DNA of 64,000 nt from the NCBI GenBank assembly GCA_024742305.1, contig JANSYQ010000002.1:365062-429061 (forward strand). Reading direction: 5' to 3'. Shown here one piece after another: positions 43,522 through 52,081 of the stretch. The notes beneath the pieces are model-generated. The model saw only the letters and a program-made list of their open reading frames with translations. It did not search any database and was not told the origin of the DNA. The DNA comes from a bacterium (GTDB lineage: Bacteria; Bacteroidota; Bacteroidia; Flavobacteriales_D; Crocinitomicaceae). The position numbers and the translations under genes were made by a program. The stretch's first letter is position 1. Each line of letters begins with the position of its first letter.

Positions 43522-44412
43522 ATGGGATACGAATCTGTCAGAGCTAAAATAGAAGGAATCATTAAAATTGGTGTGCTTTCGAAAAAAACGAAAATATATG
43601 CGCACAAACAATCAGATGAATTGTTAATTCTGGGCAATGGCCCCTCCCTTAAAACGGATATGGAAAAGTTGAACTCATTAAAAACAAATAGAGACGTTCT
43701 CAGTGTCAACTACTTTCCAGTAACTAATGAATTTTTAGACTTTAAACCACAATACCATGTTATTACCTCTTCGATGTATTGGAAAAAAGCGGAGAGTAAA
43801 AATTGGGATAAGGATCGAAATAAAGTTTTTCAAAACCTTGTAGAAAAGGTAACCTGGGAACTGCATTTATTTGTACCCATGATTGCTCGGTCATCCAACA
43901 GGTGGAGAGATTTCATGGCTAAAAACCCCAACATTAAAATCAACTTCATCAATCTTACCCCGATTGATACGGACCCAGCTTTTTTTAAACGATTTCTTGA
44001 AAGGTTCAAAGCGTGTCCAAGACCACACAACGTTCTTGTTCCATCCATCCTAATTGGAATTAATTTGAATTATAAACGTTGTTATTTGGCTGGTGCTGAC
44101 CACTCATGGATCCCAGAAATATTCGTAACTAACGACAATATGGTTATGGTTGCTCAAAAGCACTTTTATGCCGATCAGTTTAAAGGGATAAATAGCACTT
44201 TACTCACGGATAAAGCAAAGCCCATGTTTAATGAGGATGGATCAGGTGGTAAAAAGCTACACGAAATTCTCTACAAATTTTACTGTTCTTTCAAATCTTA
44301 TTGGTTATTAAAAGAGTATGCTGAGTTAAAAGGAACCCAAATTTTTAACCTAACCGAAGGCTCTTACATCGATGCCTTTGACAAAATCTCTTTCGATGAC
44401 ATCTCAGGTTAG
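43522..44412 (+). CDS. DUF115/MAF-like protein, possible nonulosonate transferase
   Basis: A 296-aa protein with [18 protein letters not shown] near the N-terminus, the hallmark of the MptE-like/DUF115 fold, and LAGADHSW later (about 195). Family knowledge: DUF115/MAF proteins include Maf glycosyltransferases that attach nonulosonic acids to flagellins, and also pterin pyrophosphokinases. Its position before NeuB- and SpsF-like genes supports a glycosyl-transfer role, but this is inferred. Sampled lines in this gene and its neighbour are only about 27-30% GC, lower than the surroundings. Confidence 0.62.
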   Translation: MGYESVRAKIEGIIKIGVLSKKTKIYAHKQSDELLILGNGPSLKTDMEKLNSLKTNRDVLSVNYFPVTNEFLDFKPQYHVITSSMYWKKAESKNWDKDRNKVFQNLVEKVTWELHLFVPMIARSSNRWRDFMAKNPNIKINFINLTPIDTDPAFFKRFLERFKACPRPHNVLVPSILIGINLNYKRCYLAGADHSWIPEIFVTNDNMVMVAQKHFYADQFKGINSTLLTDKAKPMFNEDGSGGKKLHEILYKFYCSFKSYWLLKEYAELKGTQIFNLTEGSYIDAFDKISFDDISG

Positions 44413-44425
44413 AAAACATACAAAA

Positions 44426-44941
44426 ATGACATTTGTCCATAAGTGGCGTCACTTTCGTCAATCACAACGGTTGGGGACGTGCGGTGAAGGTGTCTTTTTT
44501 GACAAGCAGGTGGATATAATGCGATTTCCAAAGAACATTCATATTGCCAATCATGCCATGATTAAAGCTGGAGCGCGTATTTGTGCTTGCAACGAAAATG
44601 CTGTGGTTCGCATTGGTGCAAATACTACTTTTGGTTACCATACGCACCTTTTTGCTTCAGAGTCTATCGAAATTGGAGATAACTGCCTCATTGCCCCATT
44701 TGTCTATTTCGTAGACAGTGATCACGGTATTGAAAAAGATCAATTGATTAACCAGCAGCCCAACCAAACTGCGCCCATTAAAATTGGTAACGATGTTTGG
44801 ATCGGAACGGGCGCTAAAATTTTGAAGGGTGTGACTATTGGTGATGGAGCCGTAATCGCAGCATCGGCATTGGTTAAAGACGACGTAGCTCCCTACACCA
44901 TTGTAGGTGGTATTCCCGCCAAAGAAATAAGCAAACGATAG
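44426..44941 (+). CDS. Left-handed beta-helix acyltransferase
   Basis: A 171-aa hexapeptide-repeat acetyltransferase (WbbJ/NeuD-like). Rungs such as [40 protein letters not shown] and [20 protein letters not shown] are clear; the His in SDHGIE is the likely catalytic base. ATG 44426 is used because earlier in-frame ATGs overlap the preceding gene. It probably O- or N-acetylates the island's sugar. The next gene begins 2 bases after its stop. Confidence 0.82.
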   Translation: MTFVHKWRHFRQSQRLGTCGEGVFFDKQVDIMRFPKNIHIANHAMIKAGARICACNENAVVRIGANTTFGYHTHLFASESIEIGDNCLIAPFVYFVDSDHGIEKDQLINQQPNQTAPIKIGNDVWIGTGAKILKGVTIGDGAVIAASALVKDDVAPYTIVGGIPAKEISKR

Positions 44942-44943
44942 AT

Positions 44944-45636
44944 ATGAAAGTCGGGGCAGTAATAATTGCACGATACAACTCCTCTCGTCTTTACGGAAAG
45001 GTGCTTAAACCTCTGCATGGAATTCCTGCGCTGGAACATACTTTTAATCGACTCAATAATGTGCTATCCAAAGAGCAAATAGTGATTGCAACTTCGGTTG
45101 AATCGACGGACGATCCTATCGCTAATTTTGCTCAAAAAAAAGGCTGGGACTGCTTTCGCGGAAGTTTAGAAAATGCCGCCGAACGATTTTTAATGGCAGG
45201 CGAATACAAAGGATGGGATTACCTTATTCGAACCAATGGAGACAATATTTTTATCGATATAGACTGCCTTTCTGAGGTAGTTTCACATGCAGAGACAGGA
45301 AACTTTGATTTCCTTTCCAATGTCAAAGGAAGAACCTTTCCAAAAGGAATGAGCGTGGAAATTGTTCGAAAGTCATTCTATAAAAAACACTTCGATGCAA
45401 TCAATGTCAATGCGGATTATCGTGAGCACATCACCCTTGCTCTGTATGAGAACGAGTGGGGAAATACAAAATTCTTCTACAACACCGCAGTAACTAACAT
45501 TGAAGGAATCCAGTTGGCTTTGGATACATCTGAAGACTTTGAACGCATTGATCAAATGATCTCGATTTTAGGAGAACGATACAAAAACTATACATTACAA
45601 GATATAAAGGAAGCTTATGAGCAATTGGATAGGTAG
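44944..45636 (+). CDS. SpsF-like cytidylyltransferase
   Basis: A 230-aa nucleotidyltransferase of the SpsF/KdsB group. The CTP-binding motif is intact (VIIARYNSSRLYGKVLKPL), with GRTNGD-like DYLIRTNGDN and the C-terminal ALDTSEDFERI corresponding to the usual (V)DTPED block. It most likely forms the CMP-sugar from a nonulosonic acid made by the next gene. The NeuB-like frame starts 20 bases before its stop, indicating coupling. Confidence 0.8.
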   Translation: MKVGAVIIARYNSSRLYGKVLKPLHGIPALEHTFNRLNNVLSKEQIVIATSVESTDDPIANFAQKKGWDCFRGSLENAAERFLMAGEYKGWDYLIRTNGDNIFIDIDCLSEVVSHAETGNFDFLSNVKGRTFPKGMSVEIVRKSFYKKHFDAINVNADYREHITLALYENEWGNTKFFYNTAVTNIEGIQLALDTSEDFERIDQMISILGERYKNYTLQDIKEAYEQLDR

Positions 45637-46627
45637 AAATGGAGGGCCACTATTGATCGCAGAAATTGGTGGAAACCACGAGGGCGATTTTGAATACGCA
45701 AAAAAACTCACGCAACTTGCCATTGAAGCAAATGTGGACTTCATCAAGTTTCAGTTGTACTCGGGAGACTCCTTAGTGAGCCCAGTTGAAAACCCTGTGC
45801 GTAATCAGCATTTCAAAAAATTTGAACTGAATAAGGAGTTCTATATTGAGCTAGCTGAAATGTGTCAAAATGCCGGTGTTGGATTCATGGCTTCGGTATG
45901 GAATCCCGACTATTTCGAGTGGATTGATGAATACATGGAAATCTACAAAATTGGGTCAGGAGATATGACCGCTTACCCTGTACTGAAGGCAACTGCAGCC
46001 CTTGGAAAACCAATCATTCTTTCCACTGGACTTTCAAGTGCTGAAGAAGTTGATGACGCCATTCGATTCATTCAATCATGCGATGATCGATACAAAGACC
46101 CTGAATATCTGTCCGTGCTACAATGTACTTCCATGTACCCAATACCAGCCGAATTTGCTCACTTGTCCGTAATGGCGGAAATCAAAGCTAAACACAATCT
46201 GCCCGTTGGCTATTCTGATCATACCGAGGGCATGTACGCACTAGAAATCGCAGTAGCAATGGGCGCACAAATTCTAGAGTTCCACTTCACCGATTCTCGT
46301 GAAGGAAAAGAATTCCGAGACCACAAGGTATCATTAACGCGTGATGAGGTGCTCGAGCTCAACAAGAAAATTAAAACCATTCAACAACTGAAAGGTTCAA
46401 ACATTAAAGCACTACAATCCGTTGAAGGCGATCACGTAATCACATTCAGAAGAGCGGTTTATCCTGCAACCGACCTCAAAGCAGGCACGATTCTCACCCC
46501 TGAGAATTTAGTATATTTGCGTCCCAATCACGGAATCGATGCGAGAGACTTTGAAAAGGTGATTGGAAAAGAGCTTACAGAAGATGTAAAGGCCTTCGAA
46601 AAACTAAATTGGAACCTACTGAAATGA
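45617..46627 (+). CDS. NeuB-family nonulosonic acid synthase
   Basis: A 336-aa enzyme of the sialic/legionaminic/pseudaminic acid synthase family, condensing a 6-deoxy or N-acetyl hexose with phosphoenolpyruvate. Seen: LLIAEIGGNHEGDFEYAKKL, DFIKFQLYSGD, IGSGDMTAYPVLK, CTSMYPIP, GYSDHTEG, and a C-terminal SAF/antifreeze-like domain (about 275-336, RRAVYPATDLKAGTILTPEN). It overlaps both neighbours (20 bases before, 4 bases after). Which sugar it makes is not visible, and no NeuC/PseB/PseC homologue lies nearby, so the precursor must be made elsewhere. Confidence 0.9.
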   Translation: MSNWIGRNGGPLLIAEIGGNHEGDFEYAKKLTQLAIEANVDFIKFQLYSGDSLVSPVENPVRNQHFKKFELNKEFYIELAEMCQNAGVGFMASVWNPDYFEWIDEYMEIYKIGSGDMTAYPVLKATAALGKPIILSTGLSSAEEVDDAIRFIQSCDDRYKDPEYLSVLQCTSMYPIPAEFAHLSVMAEIKAKHNLPVGYSDHTEGMYALEIAVAMGAQILEFHFTDSREGKEFRDHKVSLTRDEVLELNKKIKTIQQLKGSNIKALQSVEGDHVITFRRAVYPATDLKAGTILTPENLVYLRPNHGIDARDFEKVIGKELTEDVKAFEKLNWNLLK

Positions 46628-47754
46628 GCAATTTGAAATGGCAAAAACTAACCTCGCTGAATCAGCAAGGTGAACGCGATACAGAAACATGGATTCGTAA
46701 AGACGGTGACACCGTTGAGTCTTATGATTTGGATATCTACATGGGAAAGAAAACGGACCTTCTCGGTTTGAAGAAAAACATTGTAGAGAAGATCAAGAAG
46801 AACTTGAACTACTATTCTGAATCACGGCAAAAACTTTATGCGGGAAACGTTGAAGATAAAGAGTATGTAGACGTTTGTCCAGTCAGTGGAATTTCCACGG
46901 ATGAAACCGATGAAGTTGCCAACATCTATGGTGCTCAGTACGTTCAAACAAGAGACACGGGACACGTTTACGTGAAGTACCGTCCTTCTAAATCTGCCAT
47001 CAACGATTTCTACCTGAATGATATTACTTACGCGGCAACGTATACAGACAAAAAAGCAGCGGAAAGCCGCTTGAATGCCATTGCTGTTCCGTGGTTGAAT
47101 TGGGTGAAAGAAGTGTATAAAAAGCAGTATGGAAAGTATCCTGAGCGCATTTTGGATGTTGGTTCCGGAGCTGGTCACTTTGTAGAGGCTTGCAGACGCG
47201 ATGGAATTCATGCCGACGGTGTGGAACTGAGCGAGTCCAGTCGTGAGTTTGCTAAGGAAATTTGGGGTTTCGAAATGGATGGTCGTGACTTCACAAAAGT
47301 TACTGAGGAATACAAAGGCTACGACATTGTAACATTTTGGGGGCTTTTGGAGCACACTCCTAACCCGGGAAAAATTTTGGAGGCCGCTTACGACGTAGTT
47401 TCGCCAAGTGAAAACGGAGGAATGGTAATTTCTAAGTTGCCGCGCTGGTTGTCTTTGAGTTCAGCAGCACAGCGATTGAATCCCGAAACCATTATCCGTC
47501 ATATTGATCCAATGGGACACATTATGTTATTTACCGATGCCTCTGCTGCAGAACTTTATGTCAGAAATAAGTTCGCTCCTGTTGCCGCTTGGTACTACGG
47601 AATGGATGTATACGAAACATTAATGCAAGTTGGAAACGAAACCGGCGATTATCTTCCGCTTCAGGAAACAGGTAAAACGCAGGTGGAATTACAGCAATTC
47701 GTTGACGAATCGCGTTTCTCTGACGGCTTAACGCTCGTTGGAGTGCCTAAATAG
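46624..47754 (+). CDS. Class I SAM-dependent methyltransferase, glycan island
   Basis: A 376-aa protein. The ATG at 46624 overlaps the NeuB stop (ATGA); the longer frame starts at a TTG. A Cys/Asp N-terminal segment (VDVCPVSGIS, about 76-85) precedes the methyltransferase fold with LDVGSGAGHFVEACRR (about 175) and TFWGLLEHTPNPGKIL. It is a C-methyl- or O-methyltransferase-like enzyme of glycan clusters; the acceptor is unknown. It is followed 12 bases later by the GT2-NeuA-like fusion. Confidence 0.8.
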   Translation: MSNLKWQKLTSLNQQGERDTETWIRKDGDTVESYDLDIYMGKKTDLLGLKKNIVEKIKKNLNYYSESRQKLYAGNVEDKEYVDVCPVSGISTDETDEVANIYGAQYVQTRDTGHVYVKYRPSKSAINDFYLNDITYAATYTDKKAAESRLNAIAVPWLNWVKEVYKKQYGKYPERILDVGSGAGHFVEACRRDGIHADGVELSESSREFAKEIWGFEMDGRDFTKVTEEYKGYDIVTFWGLLEHTPNPGKILEAAYDVVSPSENGGMVISKLPRWLSLSSAAQRLNPETIIRHIDPMGHIMLFTDASAAELYVRNKFAPVAAWYYGMDVYETLMQVGNETGDYLPLQETGKTQVELQQFVDESRFSDGLTLVGVPK

Positions 47755-47766
47755 TCACACCGAAGC

Positions 47767-49137
47767 ATGAGTCATTCTTGTTTGATTACGGTTTATATAA
47801 CCAACTATAATTACGAGCACTACATCGAAAAGGCGATATCGTCGGTGTTACACCAAACGATTCAAGACTTCGAATTAATCATCATTGATGACGGCTCCAA
47901 AGATGGTTCTCGAGATATTATTGAAAAATACCGCGGTCACCAGAAAATCAGCATCGTTTATCAACAAAATAAAGGACTCAACGCCACAAATAACGTGGCT
48001 CTTGGACTCTCGAAAGGGAAGTACATTATGCGTTTAGATGCTGATGATTATCTGCATGAAACGGCGCTTAAGGAACTCTCTGAAAAGTTAGAAAGCGACC
48101 CTGAACTGGGGTTGGTTTTCCCAAATTACTATCTAGTAAATAAGTCGGATATCATTATTTCAGAGGAAATTCGTCACGATTTTGATAAAGAGGTAGAGCT
48201 ATTGGACCAAGCTGCGCACGGAGCGTGTACCATGATTCGCACTTCGTTTTTGAAGGAGCTTGGGGGTTATAACGAAGATTACACATGTCAAGACGGATAC
48301 GAACTGTGGGTAAAATTCACACGTAAATTCAAGGTTTCGAATGTTGGAACCCCACTCTTTTACTACCGACAGCATGGTGCAAACCTTACCTCCAATGAAA
48401 ACCGAATTTTGGATACACGTGCGCAAATTAATGCTGATTACATCAAGCAAAGTGGCGAAGACACTAGCGCACTCGTCGTGATTCCCGTTCGAGGTGGTGA
48501 GAAAGATATTGCATACCGTAAAATTGGCGACACCAACTTCATTAGTCGAAAGGTGCGACAGGCATTAATGGCGACAAATCAAGTGGCAGTGGTAATAACC
48601 AGTCCGGATGAAAACGTTCAAAAGGCACTAGATCTCGATTTGCAGGAAAATGATAGTGTGTTGTTCCACAAGAGAAGTGAGGGCTTGGCCCAACTTAACG
48701 AAAGTCTGAACGGAACCATAAAGGAAATTCTCGATCAGCCCGAAATCGGCATCATGCCATTTGAAAGCATTTGTTTGCTCACAATTGAATATCCCTTCTT
48801 GAAACCACATAAAATTGATGATGCCATCCACACTATGTTTCTGTTTGGCTCGGATTCCTTATTAAGTGTGAAAGCGGATAATTCTCTTTTCTACGTGCAC
48901 AAAGGAGATGGACTCCACCCAATTTTGGAGCGTGATCAATTCACAAAGCTAGAACGTGAAGCCTTGTTCCGTCATTCAGGGGGAATCTCTGTGGTGCGTA
49001 GATCTGTCTTTACATCCTCTGGTAAATTGATTGATGGATTGGTGGGACACATGATGATTGATAAGGAATCTTCTTTCGGGGTTTTCAGTCAATACGACTA
49101 TGAGTTGGCAATTCTAATCGAGGCGGCGAATAAATAA
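47767..49137 (+). CDS. Family 2 glycosyltransferase fused to a degenerate NeuA-like domain
   Basis: A 456-aa fusion. Residues 1-225 are GT2: IIDDGSKDGS (39-48), the DxD-type DADD (91-94), and the C-terminal CQDGYELWVKF. Residues 233-456 follow the order of CMP-sialate synthetase: VIPVRGGEKDI (238-248, Ser of RGGSK replaced by Glu), TSPDENV, the LTIEYPFLKPHKIDD block (338-352), SLLSVKAD, and GGISVVRRS. The terminal block ESSFGVFSQYDYELAI should read DIDTxxDFELA; both metal-binding Asp are absent. The domain is therefore probably catalytically dead or repurposed, perhaps to bind a CMP-sugar donor. Confidence 0.72.
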   Translation: MSHSCLITVYITNYNYEHYIEKAISSVLHQTIQDFELIIIDDGSKDGSRDIIEKYRGHQKISIVYQQNKGLNATNNVALGLSKGKYIMRLDADDYLHETALKELSEKLESDPELGLVFPNYYLVNKSDIIISEEIRHDFDKEVELLDQAAHGACTMIRTSFLKELGGYNEDYTCQDGYELWVKFTRKFKVSNVGTPLFYYRQHGANLTSNENRILDTRAQINADYIKQSGEDTSALVVIPVRGGEKDIAYRKIGDTNFISRKVRQALMATNQVAVVITSPDENVQKALDLDLQENDSVLFHKRSEGLAQLNESLNGTIKEILDQPEIGIMPFESICLLTIEYPFLKPHKIDDAIHTMFLFGSDSLLSVKADNSLFYVHKGDGLHPILERDQFTKLEREALFRHSGGISVVRRSVFTSSGKLIDGLVGHMMIDKESSFGVFSQYDYELAILIEAANK

Positions 49138-49158
49138 CAACCTTCTTAGACACGTTTA

Positions 49159-49186
49159 AATTGAATGAATTTGCACCCATTCAATT
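49159..49186. promoter_or_regulatory. Inverted repeat overlapping a -7-like element before FG-GAP paralogue 2
   Basis: AATTGAATG (49159-49167) and CATTCAATT (49178-49186) form a perfect 9-bp inverted repeat with a 10-base spacer. The spacer overlaps TGAATTTG (49166-49173), five of six fixed positions of the -7 consensus. A regulator bound here would occlude the promoter, so it is a candidate operator. The FG-GAP gene begins 41 bases downstream. Confidence 0.45.
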
Positions 49187-49226
49187 TTCAAACCATCTTC
49201 CTTCTCCTTAACTTGGGGAAGAAATT

Positions 49227-50525
49227 ATGCATCGTGCCCCCTTTTCTAGAAAGTTGCGCCAACTCCATCTTCGGATTCGAGAGTGGAACCGTCTTGTTTC
49301 TGAGGGTGATCCCAAGCTCCTGTTGCGAAAAATTGCCCTGAAAATTAAGGCTCTACTCGCGTCTATTCCCTGCTCTATATTCACGCCGAAGCTTCAATCG
49401 CAATGTAGCGCCATTCTATTCACAGTAGGTGTTTCTTGGAACACGTCAGCGCAAAGTTTCTCCCCTCCTGTTGAAAATCCGTTTGGCTTTACTGTGGATA
49501 CCACAAATTATGTTGGCGGTTTGTGTCCTGCCGATTTGGACGGTGACGGTGACTATGACCTAATTATGGGAGGTTTCTTCGGAACATTGGATTACATTGA
49601 GAATACAGGAACTGCGCAAAATCCAAATTTTGCACCTGCACAAACCAATCCGTTTGGATTGACCAGTTCGTATTATTACGCTTTCATTACAGCTGCCGAT
49701 TTGGATAACGATGGCGATCTAGATATAGTTACTGGAGAGTATGGTGGTAACCATCTGTACTATCAAAATATTGGAACGCCTACCAACCCGTTCTTCTCAG
49801 TGCCGGTAGTAAATGCTTTAGGATTGAGTGCAGGATCGTACATTTCCATGCCGGAGTTTGCCGACCTCGATAACGATGGCGATTACGATATCATGACCGG
49901 AGAGGCTGGTGGTTTGATCTATTTTGAAAATCAGGGGGATTCTATTTTTCCCGGATTCGCTGCACCACTCAGTAATCCTTTTGATTTGGCGCCGAATCCC
50001 GTTTACTTTTCTCACCCAACTATGGGCGACTTGGATATGGACGGGGATTTGGATATGCTTGTAGGCGAAACGGGAGGCAACTTTAGATACATTCAAAACC
50101 TCGCGAATGCAAACGCACCGTTGTTTGATGGAGGTCAATTGAACCCTTTCGGAATTACAGGAGGCGTTTCAACCGTAGTTCTGCCGGAATTCGTTGATAT
50201 TGATGGTGACGGCGACCTAGACATCCTTGCGACAACTGATGGAGGATCACTTTGGTTTTATGAGAACACGCAATTCAATCTTGGGATACAAGAGATGAAT
50301 GATCAGCTGGCTGTTGGTCCCAACCCGTTTCAAGATGAACTTCAGCTTTCATCTTCCCTGAAGTTTGAAGAGGTTAGCATTTATGACGCTGAAGGTCGGT
50401 TGGTATTTCACGAATCGAACCCAGTATCAACGCTAGAGCTAACATTTTTAGCTCCAGGAATGTATTCCATCGTCCTCCGTGATGAAAATCAGGTAATCTA
50501 TCGAGACAAGTTGATAAAGCGTTGA
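49227..50525 (+). CDS. FG-GAP/VCBS repeat protein with long basic leader and T9SS type A domain (paralogue 2)
   Basis: A 432-aa secreted paralogue of the protein at 41165. The leader (residues 1-~75) again has SRK-RQL, a PK-LL helix and a hydrophobic stretch ending NTSAQ. Five repeats of the kind ADLDGDGDYDLIMGGFFG follow, then a type A sorting domain (LAVGPNPFQDELQLS, LAPGMYSIVLRDENQ). Compared with paralogue 1 the repeats align one to one over the entire length. It closes the nonulosonate island on the right. The gene after it is on the other strand. Confidence 0.84.
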   Translation: MHRAPFSRKLRQLHLRIREWNRLVSEGDPKLLLRKIALKIKALLASIPCSIFTPKLQSQCSAILFTVGVSWNTSAQSFSPPVENPFGFTVDTTNYVGGLCPADLDGDGDYDLIMGGFFGTLDYIENTGTAQNPNFAPAQTNPFGLTSSYYYAFITAADLDNDGDLDIVTGEYGGNHLYYQNIGTPTNPFFSVPVVNALGLSAGSYISMPEFADLDNDGDYDIMTGEAGGLIYFENQGDSIFPGFAAPLSNPFDLAPNPVYFSHPTMGDLDMDGDLDMLVGETGGNFRYIQNLANANAPLFDGGQLNPFGITGGVSTVVLPEFVDIDGDGDLDILATTDGGSLWFYENTQFNLGIQEMNDQLAVGPNPFQDELQLSSSLKFEEVSIYDAEGRLVFHESNPVSTLELTFLAPGMYSIVLRDENQVIYRDKLIKR

Positions 50526-50575
50526 TTTGTGTTTGATCAATACTTGATGAGGGCATTTCGGCTCCGCACGACGCC

Positions 50576-51715
50576 CTAAGAATTAGGCGCAGGAACAAAT
50601 CGCACTTCAAACATGGATGGCCATTCCTTTCCTGTCATGTAAATCTTCCCAGTTTTGTCGTCTTTCGCGATGCCGTTCAACTCTTTTCCCGCACCTCTAC
50701 CTTTAATTGCCAGTTGATTACAATCTATAAGTTGAAGTACCTTACCGGTTGCTGGGTCAATTACGGCTACTGAATTTGTCTGGTAAATATTGGCGTATAT
50801 TTTTCCATCAATGTATTCCAGTTCGTTCAGTTGGTTTATCGGGCCGACATCATTACAAACCTGAATAGATCTCTTAACTACAAAAGTTTCCGGGTCGATG
50901 AACTGCAACAATTCAGATCCATTCGAGAGAATCAACTCAGATCCGTTGTTGCACAATCCCCAACCCTCTCCTTGATACGACTTCTCAGTCAATAGTGTAA
51001 AACTCTTCGCGTCGGACGTGTAATCGTAAATTAAGCACTGTCCTTTCTGCCAAGTCAACTGATAGAGTCTGTCTCCCAGAATAGTAATTCCCTCTCCGAA
51101 TCGAGTTGGATCAAGACTTATTTTACGCAATATTTCGCCAGTTTGTAGGTTGACCTCCATTACTCTCGACTCACCATACAGACCAACACCTTCATAAAGT
51201 CGTCCATCTTTAAATTCCAATCCTTGCGTGAAACTGTTTGGGTCGTGTGGAAGTGGATTTCCAATAATTTCTGCACGATAGGATGCCGGTGTAAACTCGG
51301 AGACTACTCTCACATAGCGCGCATCCATAGACTCTGTACCATCTTTTAATTTAGAGACGAGTTGAATAGGATACGTTCCTACGGTGCTTGCTGAAAATGG
51401 AAAAGAAATATTCTCAGGAATACTGTCCCAACGTTGAATCACCGTTCCATCATACTTCACCTCAATAGAAGTAATGTCTTGCTGGTTCAATTTAATTTTG
51501 ACGTTCTGCGTACCACCGCTAATCGCCGCCAAGTTTTGCTCAAAATTGAACTGTGCCGCAGGTGTTTTAGGTTGTTGACCAATTAAGCTTTGGTTATTAC
51601 CTCCTCCTTGTTGTGGCGTTACTGGATCTCCTTGTAAAAGTGGACCAATGAGTAAGGCTCCTCCAACGAGAACAATCAGCCCGATGACTACGTATTTCTT
51701 TACGTTTGCGTTCAT
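50576..51715 (-). CDS. Glutaminyl-peptide cyclotransferase (beta-propeller type)
   Basis: A 379-aa protein: an N-terminal membrane anchor (about 8-28), an Ig-like domain (about 55-120), and the plant-type glutamine cyclotransferase propeller (about 130-379). Motifs: FTQGLEFKDGRLYEGVGLYG, RFGEGITILGDRLYQLTWQ, EGWGLCNNGSELILSNGS, and KELNGIAKDDKTGKIYMTGK. The enzyme turns N-terminal Gln into pyroglutamate. In Bacteroidota many exported proteins start with Gln after signal cleavage (several seen here end signal peptides in ...Q), so it fits the secretion theme. Its start overlaps ytxJ by 4 bases. Confidence 0.88.
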   Translation of the reverse strand: MNANVKKYVVIGLIVLVGGALLIGPLLQGDPVTPQQGGGNNQSLIGQQPKTPAAQFNFEQNLAAISGGTQNVKIKLNQQDITSIEVKYDGTVIQRWDSIPENISFPFSASTVGTYPIQLVSKLKDGTESMDARYVRVVSEFTPASYRAEIIGNPLPHDPNSFTQGLEFKDGRLYEGVGLYGESRVMEVNLQTGEILRKISLDPTRFGEGITILGDRLYQLTWQKGQCLIYDYTSDAKSFTLLTEKSYQGEGWGLCNNGSELILSNGSELLQFIDPETFVVKRSIQVCNDVGPINQLNELEYIDGKIYANIYQTNSVAVIDPATGKVLQLIDCNQLAIKGRGAGKELNGIAKDDKTGKIYMTGKEWPSMFEVRFVPAPNS

Positions 51716-52080
51716 TTCAATAATTTTTCAATCGACCTTGCACTAATTCCCGAATGCGAGGCTTGGTACAAAACTTCGGATCCGTTCCATAAAATCGCCT
51801 GTGGAGATTGATGTACAACCCCGGTTTCCTCAGCAATGGCATTCGAAACATCACGATTTCTTAATAAATCTACAAAGCAAAGCGCACAACGTTCATTTTC
51901 GCTGCTCCAATCGTTCTCGAAAGAGTTCAGCGCCATCGAAGAAATACTGCATCGAGTGCTGTGTTTGAATAAAAGAATTGGTTTTTCCTTCGCGGATTCC
52001 AATGCCTCGTGAAGTTGTTCTACAGAAGTGATTTCTGTCCAAGGCAAGCGCTTTTTGGTTGAAAATGAAAAGAGACCCAT
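51712..52080 (-). CDS. ytxJ: YtxJ-type bacillithiol-system redox protein
   Basis: A 122-aa thioredoxin-fold protein with the single active-site Cys in LLFKHSTRCSISSMAL (about 37-52) and the cis-Pro-like HQSPQAILW motif. Family members act as monothiol bacilliredoxins in bacillithiol-using organisms. It lies between pheS (gap 1 base) and the cyclotransferase (4-base overlap), so all three are one operon. The catalytic link to neighbours is unclear. Confidence 0.87.
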   Translation of the reverse strand: MGLFSFSTKKRLPWTEITSVEQLHEALESAKEKPILLFKHSTRCSISSMALNSFENDWSSENERCALCFVDLLRNRDVSNAIAEETGVVHQSPQAILWNGSEVLYQASHSGISARSIEKLLK

Positions 52081-52081
52081 A

